DNA of 64,000 nucleotides. It comes from Pseudomonas knackmussii B13. GTDB taxonomy: Bacteria; Pseudomonadota; Gammaproteobacteria; Pseudomonadales; Pseudomonadaceae. Shown piece by piece: positions 10,702 through 18,418 of the stretch. A model generated the notes under the pieces. That model was not told the DNA's origin, did no database searches, and saw only the letters and a program-made list of their open reading frames with translations. The DNA is taken from NCBI RefSeq assembly GCF_000689415.1, contig NZ_HG322950.1:5773501-5837500 (forward strand), in the 5' to 3' direction. Every line of letters starts with the position of its first letter. Position 1 is the first letter of the stretch. The translations under genes were made by a program, and so were the position numbers.

Positions 10702-10863
10702 ATGTCCACCGAACTTTTAGATCGTGCACGATCGGAGATAAACGATAAAACTGAATTATTTTTATCCCTAGGTGGAGAAATTCAGAAGATTCCTGCTGGT
10801 AAGACTGGCTACAAGCGGCCGCCGCTTTGGACGAAGTCCTCTGAGAAAAAGCCCGAAGCCTGA
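10702..10863 (+). CDS. Hypothetical 53-residue protein
   Basis: The reading frame MSTELLDRARSEIND... ends KKPEA at 10863. No family was recognised with confidence. A purine-rich stretch (AAAGGGTGAAAAC) directly upstream could bind ribosomes. The middle segment FLSLGGEIQKIPAGKTGY has the look of a conserved small-protein motif (FLxxGGxIQxIPxGxxG) that I associate with short Pseudomonas proteins of unknown role. It is followed by the channel gene after 219 bp. Confidence 0.5.
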   Translation: MSTELLDRARSEINDKTELFLSLGGEIQKIPAGKTGYKRPPLWTKSSEKKPEA

Positions 10864-11082
10864 TTTGAATCCAGCGTTGCTTTGGTCCTTCGACACTTTT
10901 TCGACAGGCCAGACTGGTAGCTGTCGGCCAGAAGCAGCCTTTCGGAGACAGCTGAGCCGTTTGCGCTCCTCCCTAGCCCCCCTCAACTAAACTTGCCAGT
11001 TACCGAAACCTCCAGAGCCAGGTCGAACTGCAACCCGGCGCCTTCAGGGCCTTGGCGTTCGTAGAACCACCAAGAAGCCGAC

Positions 11083-11817
11083 ATGCCGAATCCGCAGGAC
11101 AAGAGCGAGACCGAGGAGGATCTGGCGCAGCTGGTAATAGGCCTGGGGCCCTGTACCTATCTATTGCTGCTCTTGCTTGGCCTGATCCTTCTGTTTCCGT
11201 TCCTCGAGGAAGGCATATTCGCCCGCACGCTGCTCGGCCTGCTGTTTTCGATAGTGCTGCTCGTGGGCGCTTTCGCCACCCGGCAGACGCACAGGGGGTT
11301 CATCCTCAAGCTGGGCCTGGCGTTGGTCGGGGTGGGCCTTAAATGGTCGGCGCTGTGGAGCGGAAACATCGCACTGCTCATCCTGGCCGGGTTGGCTTAT
11401 GTGGCCTCTCTGGCGGTCTCGTTCAGCGGCGTGCTTCGCTACATTCTGCAACGCGGCCCCATCACGACCGACACGCTGCATGGCGCCCTGGCGGGGTACA
11501 TCATGCTGGCCTTCGTCTGGTCCTTCATCTACGCCCTGCTGGAAATAGCCAACGCCGGCTCGTTCGGCCCCGGCCAGCTCGATTTCTCGCAGACTGGGAT
11601 TTTCTTCAGGCTGATCTATTTCAGCCTCACGACCCTGACGACCACCGGCTACGACGATGTCATTCCATTGACCAATCACGCCCGCTCGCTGGTGATGATC
11701 GAAGAGTTTTCAGGGGTCTTCTACGTGGGCGTCGTGATCGCTCGACTGGCCGGGCTTTATCCATCGAACGTGGCCAACGTGACGCCCGAACGCCTCGACG
11801 GATTTGATCTAGCGTAA
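11083..11817 (+). CDS. Potassium-channel-like (ion channel 2) membrane protein
   Basis: This 244-residue inner-membrane protein has about six hydrophobic segments, at about 20-45, 48-66, 75-90, 98-118, 137-160 and 200-222. The last two flank a pore helix and filter region reading TTLTTTGYDDVIP. Potassium channels carry TxGYG at this place; here the second glycine is aspartate (GAC codon). The rest resembles bacterial one-pore-domain ion-channel proteins of unknown conductance. It stands alone, 114 bp before the DUF2252 gene on the same strand. Confidence 0.75.
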   Translation: MPNPQDKSETEEDLAQLVIGLGPCTYLLLLLLGLILLFPFLEEGIFARTLLGLLFSIVLLVGAFATRQTHRGFILKLGLALVGVGLKWSALWSGNIALLILAGLAYVASLAVSFSGVLRYILQRGPITTDTLHGALAGYIMLAFVWSFIYALLEIANAGSFGPGQLDFSQTGIFFRLIYFSLTTLTTTGYDDVIPLTNHARSLVMIEEFSGVFYVGVVIARLAGLYPSNVANVTPERLDGFDLA

Positions 11818-11931
11818 AGGACATGGGCTCGTGCGGCGTTCCCGAGAACGCGCCGGGCCGGCTGTCCGCGCATCTACGTCATCGTTCTGCGCCCGCCGTT
11901 GGACTCCATTCCCATTGGTGATGACCGCATC

Positions 11932-13332
11932 ATGGCTTCCCGCAAAACTGCATCGCGCTTGCAAGCAGGCGCGAACGAACCCCTTCCCGAATTCCGCTCC
12001 AGAGAAGAGCGCCTGGCCCAAGGCAAGGCATTGCGTGAAAAGGTGGCTCGCGAGGCCCACGCCACGTGGAAGTCCCCCGGTCGCCAGCGCGACGTCATCG
12101 CCATCCTGGAAAAATCCAACCGCGAACGGCTGAAGGAACTGGTGCCGATCCGCTATGGGCGCATGCTGCGCAGCCCCTTCACCTTCCTGCGCGGCTCGGC
12201 CGCACTGATGGCGTACGACCTGTCCCTGGGGCCGGACATCGATGTGCAGGTGCAAGCCTGCGGCGATTGCCACCTGCTCAACTTCGGCCTGTTCGCCACG
12301 CCCGAACGCAACCTGGTGTTCGACCTCAACGACTTCGACGAAACCCTGCCCGCGCCCTGGGAGTGGGACATCAAGCGCCTGGCCGCCAGCTTCGCGGTGG
12401 CGGCGCGCGATAACGGCGATCCGGACCGCCGTGCCCGTGACGTGGTCGTCGCCTGCGTGCGTTCCTATCGCGAGAACCTGCGCACCTACTCGAAGATGAG
12501 CCCGCTGGAAGTCTGGTATTCGCGTCTCGACGCACAGACGCTGCTGGAAATGGCGCCCGACGCCGAGGTGCGCAAGATACGCAAGCAGCTCATCGAGCAG
12601 GCGCGCGAGCAGGTCGTGGAAGGCGTCTGCCCCAAGATCGTCGAGCAGGTCGCCGGTCATCCGCGCATCCTCGACCAGCCCCCGCTCATCCACCATGTGG
12701 CCGAAGCGGACTTCATGGACCGGGTCAGGGAAAGCCTGGCCGACTACCGTGCCAGTCTCTCCGACGAGCGCCGCGTGCTGCTCGACCGCTATCGCCTGGT
12801 GGATGCCGCGCTCAAGGTCGTCGGCATCGGCAGCGTCGGCACGCGCTGCTTCATCGCCCTGATGTACTCCGAGGAGAACCACCCGTTGATCCTGCAGTTC
12901 AAGGAGTCCTGCCGTTCCGTGCTTGAACCCTACACCGGCAAATGCCAGTACGAGAGCCAGGGCCAGCGCGTGGTCATGGGGCAGCGCCTGATGCAGTCGT
13001 CCAGCGACATCTTCCTTGGCTGGACGCACGGCCGCGCCGGCCATGACTACTACGTGCGGCAGTTGCGTGACATGAAGCTTTCGGTGCCGGTCGAACACAT
13101 CAGCACGGACCAGCTGGAGCGCTACGCGGACTTCTGCGGCCTGACCCTGGCGCGGGCCCACGCCAAGTCTGGCGATGCCGCCACCCTCTCCGGCTACCTG
13201 GGCAAGAGCGATGCCTTCGACGAGGCCCTGGGCGACTTCGCCCTGCTGTATGCCGACCAGACCGAGAGCGACCACGGGATACTGCTCAAGGCGGCGCGCA
13301 CGGGGCGGATCAAGGTGATGATCGAGGAATGA
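11932..13332 (+). CDS. DUF2252 family protein
   Basis: This protein of about 466 residues belongs to DUF2252, a family with a kinase-like (aminoglycoside-phosphotransferase-like) fold and no established substrate. Diagnostic motifs are YGRMLRSPFTFLRGSA, CGDCHLLNFG (catalytic-loop-like) and FDLNDFDE (metal-binding-loop-like), followed by EWDIKRLAASF. ATG 11932 (MASRKTASRL) was chosen over a TTG at 11899. The gene converges with the SulP gene, leaving only 15 bp between stops. Confidence 0.85.
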   Translation: MASRKTASRLQAGANEPLPEFRSREERLAQGKALREKVAREAHATWKSPGRQRDVIAILEKSNRERLKELVPIRYGRMLRSPFTFLRGSAALMAYDLSLGPDIDVQVQACGDCHLLNFGLFATPERNLVFDLNDFDETLPAPWEWDIKRLAASFAVAARDNGDPDRRARDVVVACVRSYRENLRTYSKMSPLEVWYSRLDAQTLLEMAPDAEVRKIRKQLIEQAREQVVEGVCPKIVEQVAGHPRILDQPPLIHHVAEADFMDRVRESLADYRASLSDERRVLLDRYRLVDAALKVVGIGSVGTRCFIALMYSEENHPLILQFKESCRSVLEPYTGKCQYESQGQRVVMGQRLMQSSSDIFLGWTHGRAGHDYYVRQLRDMKLSVPVEHISTDQLERYADFCGLTLARAHAKSGDAATLSGYLGKSDAFDEALGDFALLYADQTESDHGILLKAARTGRIKVMIEE

Positions 13333-13347
13333 AGCGGCGGCCCTGCC

Positions 13348-15045
13348 TCAGCGGGCCGCCTGGACATCGCGTTCGTACGCGCCCAGCAGATCGTCCAGCT
13401 GCGCAAAGATCGCGCCCTCGCCCAGCAGCTGCTTGATCTTGTAGCGGGATTGGGCCTCCAGATCCGGCATGACGTTGACGAACACCATGCGCACGCCCTC
13501 GGCCTTCAAGGTAGCGGCCAGGCTGCGAATGGTTTCCGCGGCCGAGTAGTCGACATCGTCGATCGCCGAGCAATCGATGCAGAACCAGCACAGGCCCGGT
13601 ATCGCCTTCGCGACCAGCTCGGTGACCTCTTCGCTCAGCTGGCGGGAATTGGCGTAGTACATGCTGTGGGTGAAGCGATAGATGAGCAGCCCGGGCCTCG
13701 CCTGGGCGCCACTGGACAGCACCACGGGGTGCAGCTTGCCCCCTTCGGTCGCGGCCAAGAGCACATTCTTCGGGTGATAGCCCCGCCGCAGATGGTCGAT
13801 GATGGACAGCACCATCGCCAGGATGATGCCCTGCTTGACCCCCACCAGCACCACGGTGACCAGGGTGATCAGCGCGACCCAGAACTCATCCCGGCGCTCC
13901 ACGTAGATCCGCTTCAGGGTTTTGAAATCGGTCAGCTCGATGCCGATCATGAACACCACCGCCGCCAACGTCGCCTCCGGCATGTAGGCCAGGGGCGCGG
14001 TGAGGAACAGCAGCACCATCAGCACGATCAGCGCGGTCACCAGCAGCGAGAACTGGCTTCGCCCCCCCGCACTGTCGACCATCTGCGTCTTGGTCGGGCT
14101 GCCATTGACCACGAAGGTCCCCGACAGCGCAGCGCCGACGTTCGCAACGGCCAGGCCGACGAGGTCGATGTTTTCACTGAAGGGCTCGTTGTAGCGGCTG
14201 GCATAGGCGCGCGAGGTCGCGGCGCTCTGGGCCAGGATCACCACGAACATCGCGAAGGCCGTCGGCAGCAACCGATAGAGCAACTCCAGGCTCCACTGCA
14301 CCTTGGGTATTCCAAAGTGCGGCAAGCCGCTCGGCACCTCGCCAAGGACGGGCATGTAGGCGGCGAAATTCAACGCCCAGCTGAGCGCAACGGCGCCAAC
14401 GACGGCGATCAGGGCTCCGGGGATCTTGTGCGAGAGCTTCCTGCAGCCAAGGATCACAATCAGTACGAGCGAGGCCACGGCGATGGCATAGCCGTTGACC
14501 TGATTCAAGCGCTGCAGCGTCGACCAGAGCTTGCCAAGCACGCCATGCCCCTCGCCTGGCAAGCCGAGCATGCCGTCCAGTTGGCCCAGGGCAACCTGAA
14601 TCCCCACCCCCGTGAGGAAGCCGACCAGCACCGTGCGCGACAGGAAATCCGCCATGAATCCCAGGCGCACCAGGCGGGCCAGGATCAATAGCCCAGCCGC
14701 CATCAGGGCCAGCAACTGGGCAAGCGCCAGGTATTCATCCGACCCGGTAGCGGCAAGCCCCACTAGGGCGGCAGCAAGAATGGCGGCCGTCGCGGAGTCG
14801 GCGCCCACCACCAGGTGCCGCGAGGAGCCGAACAGGGCGAACAGCGTCGTTGGCACGAGCATGGTGTAGAGGCCGGTGACCACCGGCGTGCCGGCGATCT
14901 TCGTGTAGCCCATGACCTCGGGAATGGCGAGCGCCGCCAGCGTCAGACCGGCGACGATTTCGGCGGGTATCTGCTTCGGGTCAATCGGCAGCAGGCCTTG
15001 CAGAATGGGAAGGTGAACGCGCTTGTGCTTGGTGTTTTCGGCCAT
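13348..15045 (-). CDS. SulP-family inorganic anion transporter with STAS domain
   Basis: This 565-residue inner-membrane permease of the SLC26/SulP family carries sulfate, bicarbonate or related anions. The N-terminal landmark is LAALAIPEVMGYTKIAGTPVVTGLYT; the transport core has 10-14 hydrophobic segments and the conserved segment NGSPTKTQMVDSAGGRSQ. The C-terminal STAS domain (about residues 435-560) includes FCIDCSAIDDVDYSAAETI. The start is ATG 15045 (MAENTKHKR). Substrate cannot be read from the sequence. No carbonic anhydrase gene is adjacent. Confidence 0.9.
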   Translation of the reverse strand: MAENTKHKRVHLPILQGLLPIDPKQIPAEIVAGLTLAALAIPEVMGYTKIAGTPVVTGLYTMLVPTTLFALFGSSRHLVVGADSATAAILAAALVGLAATGSDEYLALAQLLALMAAGLLILARLVRLGFMADFLSRTVLVGFLTGVGIQVALGQLDGMLGLPGEGHGVLGKLWSTLQRLNQVNGYAIAVASLVLIVILGCRKLSHKIPGALIAVVGAVALSWALNFAAYMPVLGEVPSGLPHFGIPKVQWSLELLYRLLPTAFAMFVVILAQSAATSRAYASRYNEPFSENIDLVGLAVANVGAALSGTFVVNGSPTKTQMVDSAGGRSQFSLLVTALIVLMVLLFLTAPLAYMPEATLAAVVFMIGIELTDFKTLKRIYVERRDEFWVALITLVTVVLVGVKQGIILAMVLSIIDHLRRGYHPKNVLLAATEGGKLHPVVLSSGAQARPGLLIYRFTHSMYYANSRQLSEEVTELVAKAIPGLCWFCIDCSAIDDVDYSAAETIRSLAATLKAEGVRMVFVNVMPDLEAQSRYKIKQLLGEGAIFAQLDDLLGAYERDVQAAR

Positions 15046-15280
15046 TTGCGATTCAACTCTGGATCGAGCTGGGGACTGCCGGTTTTCGTGTTGCCACCTG
15101 TCATTCTAGGTGCTGCGAACACAGGCACTAAGAATGCAGCCATCCAAGTGAATCGCCCTTTTGATTGAGCCCCTGCCGCGCAGCGTTGCCTCGGAGTTCT
15201 GGTCATGGCAGGCGCAGCGTGAACGACAGCCTTGGGTCGATTGCAGCCGGTCGTGACTACGGTGTGACTGGTTAAGCCGC
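15046..15280. other. Intergenic, no gene seen
   Basis: This stretch holds the upstream region of the SulP gene and what is probably the left edge of the accessory island. No reliable frame, repeat or tRNA was seen. Confidence 0.4.
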
Positions 15281-15793
15281 ATGCAAGCGGTGGTCAGCAC
15301 GAATGCAAATGCTTGGTCAGGAGGAATGCAATCGGGTGGTCAAGTCAGTGCAATTACGCACGAGGTACAGACCTTCACCGAATACTGGAAGGACCGTCGT
15401 TTCGCCTCGAAGAAGCCTGACCGTACCGTCGTACCGGACAACTTCTATAAGCCTGTCGGCAACGGCCTATTCACTTGGCAACCCAACCTCGTTCACGGGC
15501 CTGAGGCCCAAGATCGTGATACCGGCGGGCTGAACGTCCTCGTGTTCGATCACGCTTGGCGCTTCGGCGCCTTCGGTCCCGTTATGCCAGAGGGCTTTGG
15601 TCTGCGTATGAACTTCGGCCGGCGCGGGGAGCGGGTCGCCGATCTCACCGAATCCGAGTGGCGGCGCCTCGAAACCTGGCTGAATGCCCAGCCGCAAGTC
15701 ACCGTCGAGGCTGCCAGTGACCGCAAATCGAGCCCCAGCTGCACGCCCCGTGCGCTACCGGGATCATCGCAGCCATTCTCCCGCCCAACATAA
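15281..15793 (+). pseudogene. Probable N-terminally truncated Nmad2-like (nucleotide modification-associated) protein
   Basis: The frame carries FTEYWKDRRFASKKP, then DNFYKPVGNGLF, and GGLNVLVFDHAWRFG. From memory this matches the C-terminal two thirds of nucleotide-modification-associated domain 2 proteins (pattern EYWxDPRFxxKRP ... GDNxY ... VLIS ... WFG), found in phages and mobile DNA. The expected N-terminal third (first strand plus the motif region CKPxIR) is missing. The residues before FTEYW (MQAVVSTNANAWSGG) do not look like that family. I infer a truncated remnant joined to host DNA near 15330. Family assignment is moderate at best. Confidence 0.4.
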
Positions 15794-15835
15794 CGGCGAT
15801 GCTGACAGTCGGAAACGCCTACAGGGCGTAATAGA

Positions 15836-15953
15836 CGCCATTCATTGCCATTTAATGGCGTCCATTGGCACGGAATGGCGTAGTCAAAAAAACACGCCAA
15901 TGATTACGCGCCATTAAATGGCAATGAATGGCGTCCATTGGCATTTAATGGCG
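15836..15953. repeat. Cluster of inverted and direct repeats built on CCATT/AATGG
   Basis: The 25-bp segment 15836-15860 is the exact reverse complement of 15909-15933, with 48 bp between them. Each is followed by TCCATTGGCA (15861 and 15934), and the second continues into TTTAATGGCG. The result is a dense array of palindromes centred on GCCATTTAATGGC-like units. It lies in a non-coding gap, in AT-richer DNA than its surroundings. Confidence 0.85.
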
Positions 15954-16099
15954 GCGTTAAACCAAACCTGAATCATTTAGACCACAACCGAGCTAGTCTC
16001 TCTGCTATTCGGCACGCGATGTTGAAAATTTCAAACACTTCAGGAAATTCTGATCCACTAATCTGGCAGATTCGTCACAGGTGCCTGGCATAAATGTCG

Positions 16100-16168
16100 C
16101 TGTATCACATGCTGCACGCTTTGCCTGTATCACATGCTGCACGCCCCCCTGTATCACATGCTGCACGC
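16100..16168 (+). repeat. Three 20-bp direct repeats (iteron-like)
   Basis: CTGTATCACATGCTGCACGC occurs without change at 16100-16119, 16125-16144 and 16149-16168, at spacings of 25 and 24 bp. A partial inverse echo (GGTGATACACCGCG) lies just downstream at about 16210. The arrangement is like iterons of replication origins or operators that bind a protein on one face over about two DNA turns. No rep gene is nearby. Confidence 0.9.
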
Positions 16169-16364
16169 CCAAAAAATCAGTGCGAGACTATTACGGGTAG
16201 ACGAAAAGGGTGATACACCGCGACCTGAAAATGGCTGCGTAGCGTGCCAATAAGATTGAGTTTACGTGTCGAGCCTGACACCAGAGTTTACGCTGCCAAC
16301 AGCGAAGCGAATTCCGAACATCATTGGTGTGCCCACCCACGGTTCGGGTACGGCAGGCCGATGA

Positions 16365-16816
16365 CTACAGAACGAAGCCCTCTGCCAACTGAACCATCAG
16401 TTCCTCGACAAGCTGAGCTCCTGCCGTAGTCGTCAGCATTTGTAGTGGTGAATTACCGGAGAACCGATTCTTCGGCTTCGAGAGCCAGCGCTTTGCTTTA
16501 TCACGAGAGCCGAACAGTAGTTCGGCCACCACGAGGGTATGCACGACGCGAAAAAGCCGGTCGCTGTCATTCGCAGACAGTCGATCATCTGGTGAGACGC
16601 CCGAAATAGTCATCCTGTCAGCCAGGCACCCCTTTGGCGCAGGCCCTGGTGTGATCTGCTCACACGCATGGGCATCAATGTCACCGTTCCTGAGGAGCTT
16701 TGCCAACTGGGCGAGAGGGTGTGCGTATGCACGTCCGCATCGGTCGCGTCCTCAGGTAGGCCTAGCAGCCTCGCCCTGCGACGGCGGTAATCGTCCGTGA
16801 GGATTCCTACAAGCAT
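16365..16816 (-). pseudogene. Xre/MbcA/ParS-type (DUF2384) antitoxin, frameshifted
   Basis: The C-terminal toxin-binding domain is clear: RLSANDSDRLFRVVHTL, then FGSRDKAKRWLSKPKNRFSG, SPLQMLTTTAGAQLVEELM and QLAEGFVL at the end. The N-terminal part starts at ATG 16816 (MLVGILTDDYRRRRARLLGLPED) after a GAGG site and fits the family N-terminus. It lies in a different frame from the C-terminal domain. The switch is near 16715, and one lost base would explain it. The usual partner is a RES-domain toxin, and no RES gene is seen here. The start lies 8 bases past the stop of the upstream gene. Confidence 0.7.
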
Positions 16817-16824
16817 GGCGCACC

Positions 16825-17244
16825 TCAGATGGCAGAAATCACGTGTCCTACGTACGTCAGCCCATCGAGCTGGACATCGAGAGGCTCGTGCAAATCGGGC
16901 ATGAGGGGGTGCAGTAGCTGCTGAGACTCGCCGGCCTGCTCGACCCTTCCGATATAGGCGGTACCGGCCTTGTGGCTGAGGTAGCAATAGAACTGATCCC
17001 GACGTTCGTAGAAGTCGTCGGCGTTCATCGCGTACACATCGGTGCTTATCAAGAACAGCACCGCGGTGTGGTGCATGCGATAGCCAGGGTGCAGCCAGAA
17101 TCCACGCTTGCGTACTACCTTGCCAGGAGGAACCGGCAGGTATTGCGCGTTGGCCGGGACGGCCCCGTTATCCAGATAGGAGGAGATCTGTGTAGCAACG
17201 GTCAGCACAGGGCATCCGCTGTAGGTGCGCTTCCGGTTCCGCAT
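16825..17244 (-). CDS. Hypothetical 139-residue protein upstream of the antitoxin
   Basis: No family was recognised. ATG 17244 (MRNRKRTYSGCPVLTV) was chosen; a frame extends to 17340 with overlap into the previous gene. The protein is soluble in character, with aromatic-rich segments (FWLHPGYRMHHTAVLF, DDFYERRDQFYCYL) and ends TYVGHVISAI. It sits where a toxin partner of the DUF2384-type protein would be expected, but in the order partner then antitoxin. It lacks RES motifs. Its role is unknown. Confidence 0.55.
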   Translation of the reverse strand: MRNRKRTYSGCPVLTVATQISSYLDNGAVPANAQYLPVPPGKVVRKRGFWLHPGYRMHHTAVLFLISTDVYAMNADDFYERRDQFYCYLSHKAGTAYIGRVEQAGESQQLLHPLMPDLHEPLDVQLDGLTYVGHVISAI

Positions 17245-17296
17245 AGGTTCCTCGCTATCTGAGCTTTCGGTGAAAGGCCAAAGCGTTGCTACATGA

Positions 17297-17548
17297 TCAC
17301 GACTGGGCGTCAGGGGCGCACTCCAGGTATTCAGGTGCAATCAGTAGACGAGTGAGCAGCTTGTGGTACGGGTAGCGATCTTGAAACTTGGCGACCAGCG
17401 CATTGAAGGCCTCGCGCGCGGCCGGAGTCCCAACAAGTCTAGGGATCAGATAGCCGGCTATGGCCAGGCGAACTTCAATCTCAGCGTCAGTCATCCCATC
17501 AGACAAGAGCACCGATGTTTCCGCTGCCGTACTCAGATTCTTATCCAT
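17297..17548 (-). CDS. Hypothetical 83-residue protein
   Basis: It starts at ATG 17548 (MDKNLSTAAETSVLL) and overlaps the end of the upstream membrane-protein gene by 8 bp, which implies translational coupling. The product looks helical (MTDAEIEVRLAIAGYLIPRLVG, AFNALVAKFQDRYPYHKLL). No family was recognised. It is the third gene of the recombinase-led operon. Confidence 0.5.
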   Translation of the reverse strand: MDKNLSTAAETSVLLSDGMTDAEIEVRLAIAGYLIPRLVGTPAAREAFNALVAKFQDRYPYHKLLTRLLIAPEYLECAPDAQS

Positions 17549-17807
17549 GAGCTGCCTCACTATCACAAGATTCGAGAGATTTCGCTTTCATCCAGGCAAT
17601 CACGCCACCGATGGCGATACTGGCAACTGCCGCCAGGGTAAACGGCATCATTCTGGTGAACAGAACAAGAGCGAGTGCGCTGGCAGTGCCGCCCCCGGCG
17701 ATTGCCCCAAGCACAGGGGTTTTGCGGTATGCAGCGACGAGGCAACAGATACAGTCAACCGAGAGCAGTAGCGCGCCGAGGTAGAGCACTTCGAGTTCGG
17801 CTTCCAT
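17541..17807 (-). CDS. Small membrane protein, hypothetical
   Basis: This 88-residue protein starts at ATG 17807 (MEAELEVLYLGALLL). The ATG shares its A with the TGA stop of the recombinase (TGATG arrangement). Three hydrophobic segments are visible: about 5-24 (with CICCLV), 33-48 (GAIAGGGTASALALVLF) and 52-70. A charged tail ends ESCDSEAAHG. No family was recognised. Coupling to the recombinase upstream and the 83-residue gene downstream is tight. Confidence 0.55.
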   Translation of the reverse strand: MEAELEVLYLGALLLSVDCICCLVAAYRKTPVLGAIAGGGTASALALVLFTRMMPFTLAAVASIAIGGVIAWMKAKSLESCDSEAAHG

Positions 17808-18364
17808 CACGACTTGCTGACCTGTTGGCGATACTTGTAGAGGGTGCTTCGACTGATCTTCAGCGCCTTGCATATCTCATCAGGCGAGCGGCTTTGATCA
17901 CCTGCAAGGGCTTGGATTGCAGCAATCGTCTCTGGCGGGACCCCGGGCCGCCCGCCCTGCCGCCCCCTGGCACGTGCCGCTTCAAGGCCGGCAAATGTGC
18001 GTTCTCGAATCAGGTTTCTCTCGAACTCCGCCATTGCGGCGAACACGTGAAATACCAGTCGGCCAGCAGCACTGGTGGTATCAATCTGTTCCTTCAGGCT
18101 TTCCAGGCCCACGCCACTGGCTTCGAGGTCGGCAGTGAGGCGCAGCAGTTCGGACATTGACCGGCCTAGGCGATCAAGCCGCCAAACAACCAGGACATCG
18201 CCTGGCCTGGCAAAAGCCAGCGCTTCATCGAGCCCTGGGCGTGATGCTTTTGCACCACTCATCTTGTCACTGAAGATCCGCTCACAGCCGGCTGCGGTCA
18301 GCGCGTCATGCTGAAGGTCGAGCTGCTGATCATCCCGAGATACTCGCGCATACCCAATCTTCAT
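17807..18364 (-). CDS. Serine recombinase (resolvase/invertase, TnpR-Hin type)
   Basis: This 185-residue site-specific recombinase has a catalytic domain starting MKIGYARVSRDDQQLDLQ, with the nucleophile Ser in YARVS (residue 9). The conserved arginines lie in VVWRLDRLGRS, and the long E helix includes EFERNLIRERT. The C-terminal helix-turn-helix (about residues 140-183) includes SPDEICKALKISRSTLYKYRQ. Length and layout match DNA invertases and Tn3-family resolvases. It leads an operon of four small genes, and no transposase gene is close. A candidate recombination or operator site lies directly upstream. Confidence 0.92.
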   Translation of the reverse strand: MKIGYARVSRDDQQLDLQHDALTAAGCERIFSDKMSGAKASRPGLDEALAFARPGDVLVVWRLDRLGRSMSELLRLTADLEASGVGLESLKEQIDTTSAAGRLVFHVFAAMAEFERNLIRERTFAGLEAARARGRQGGRPGVPPETIAAIQALAGDQSRSPDEICKALKISRSTLYKYRQQVSKS

Positions 18365-18375
18365 CAGTCCGTATT

Positions 18376-18418
18376 CTCGTCATAATGAAATGTTTACGTA
18401 TTTTGATATAAAGACGAG
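18376..18418. promoter_or_regulatory. Imperfect palindrome upstream of recombinase, candidate res/operator
   Basis: CTCGTC at 18376-18381 and GACGAG at 18413-18418 bracket an AT-rich 43-bp stretch whose inner halves are partly symmetric (ATAATGAAAT and ATTTTGATATAAA). It begins 12 bp before the recombinase start. Serine recombinases usually bind such sites beside their own gene, so this could be a res subsite that doubles as the promoter or operator. Confidence 0.4.

Larger units (their letters stand above)
15794..16364. other. 571-bp non-coding stretch carrying the palindrome cluster and iterons
   Basis: No gene is supported on either strand. The stretch carries the two repeat arrays listed separately. 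A further short direct repeat, GAGTTTACG, occurs near 16258 and 16286. This is the intergenic or regulatory heart of the island. Confidence 0.6.

Noticed and set aside
11809..13275. Minus-strand frame of 488 codons
   Set aside because: Antisense shadow of the DUF2252 gene, whose motifs are clear on the plus strand.
16100..16168. CRISPR array
   Set aside because: Three repeats with only 4-5 bases between them and no cas genes. Spacing fits iterons, not spacers.
16825..17244. RES-domain toxin partner of the DUF2384 antitoxin
   Set aside because: The sequence lacks the conserved Arg, Glu and Ser positions of RES proteins and has a different size and character.
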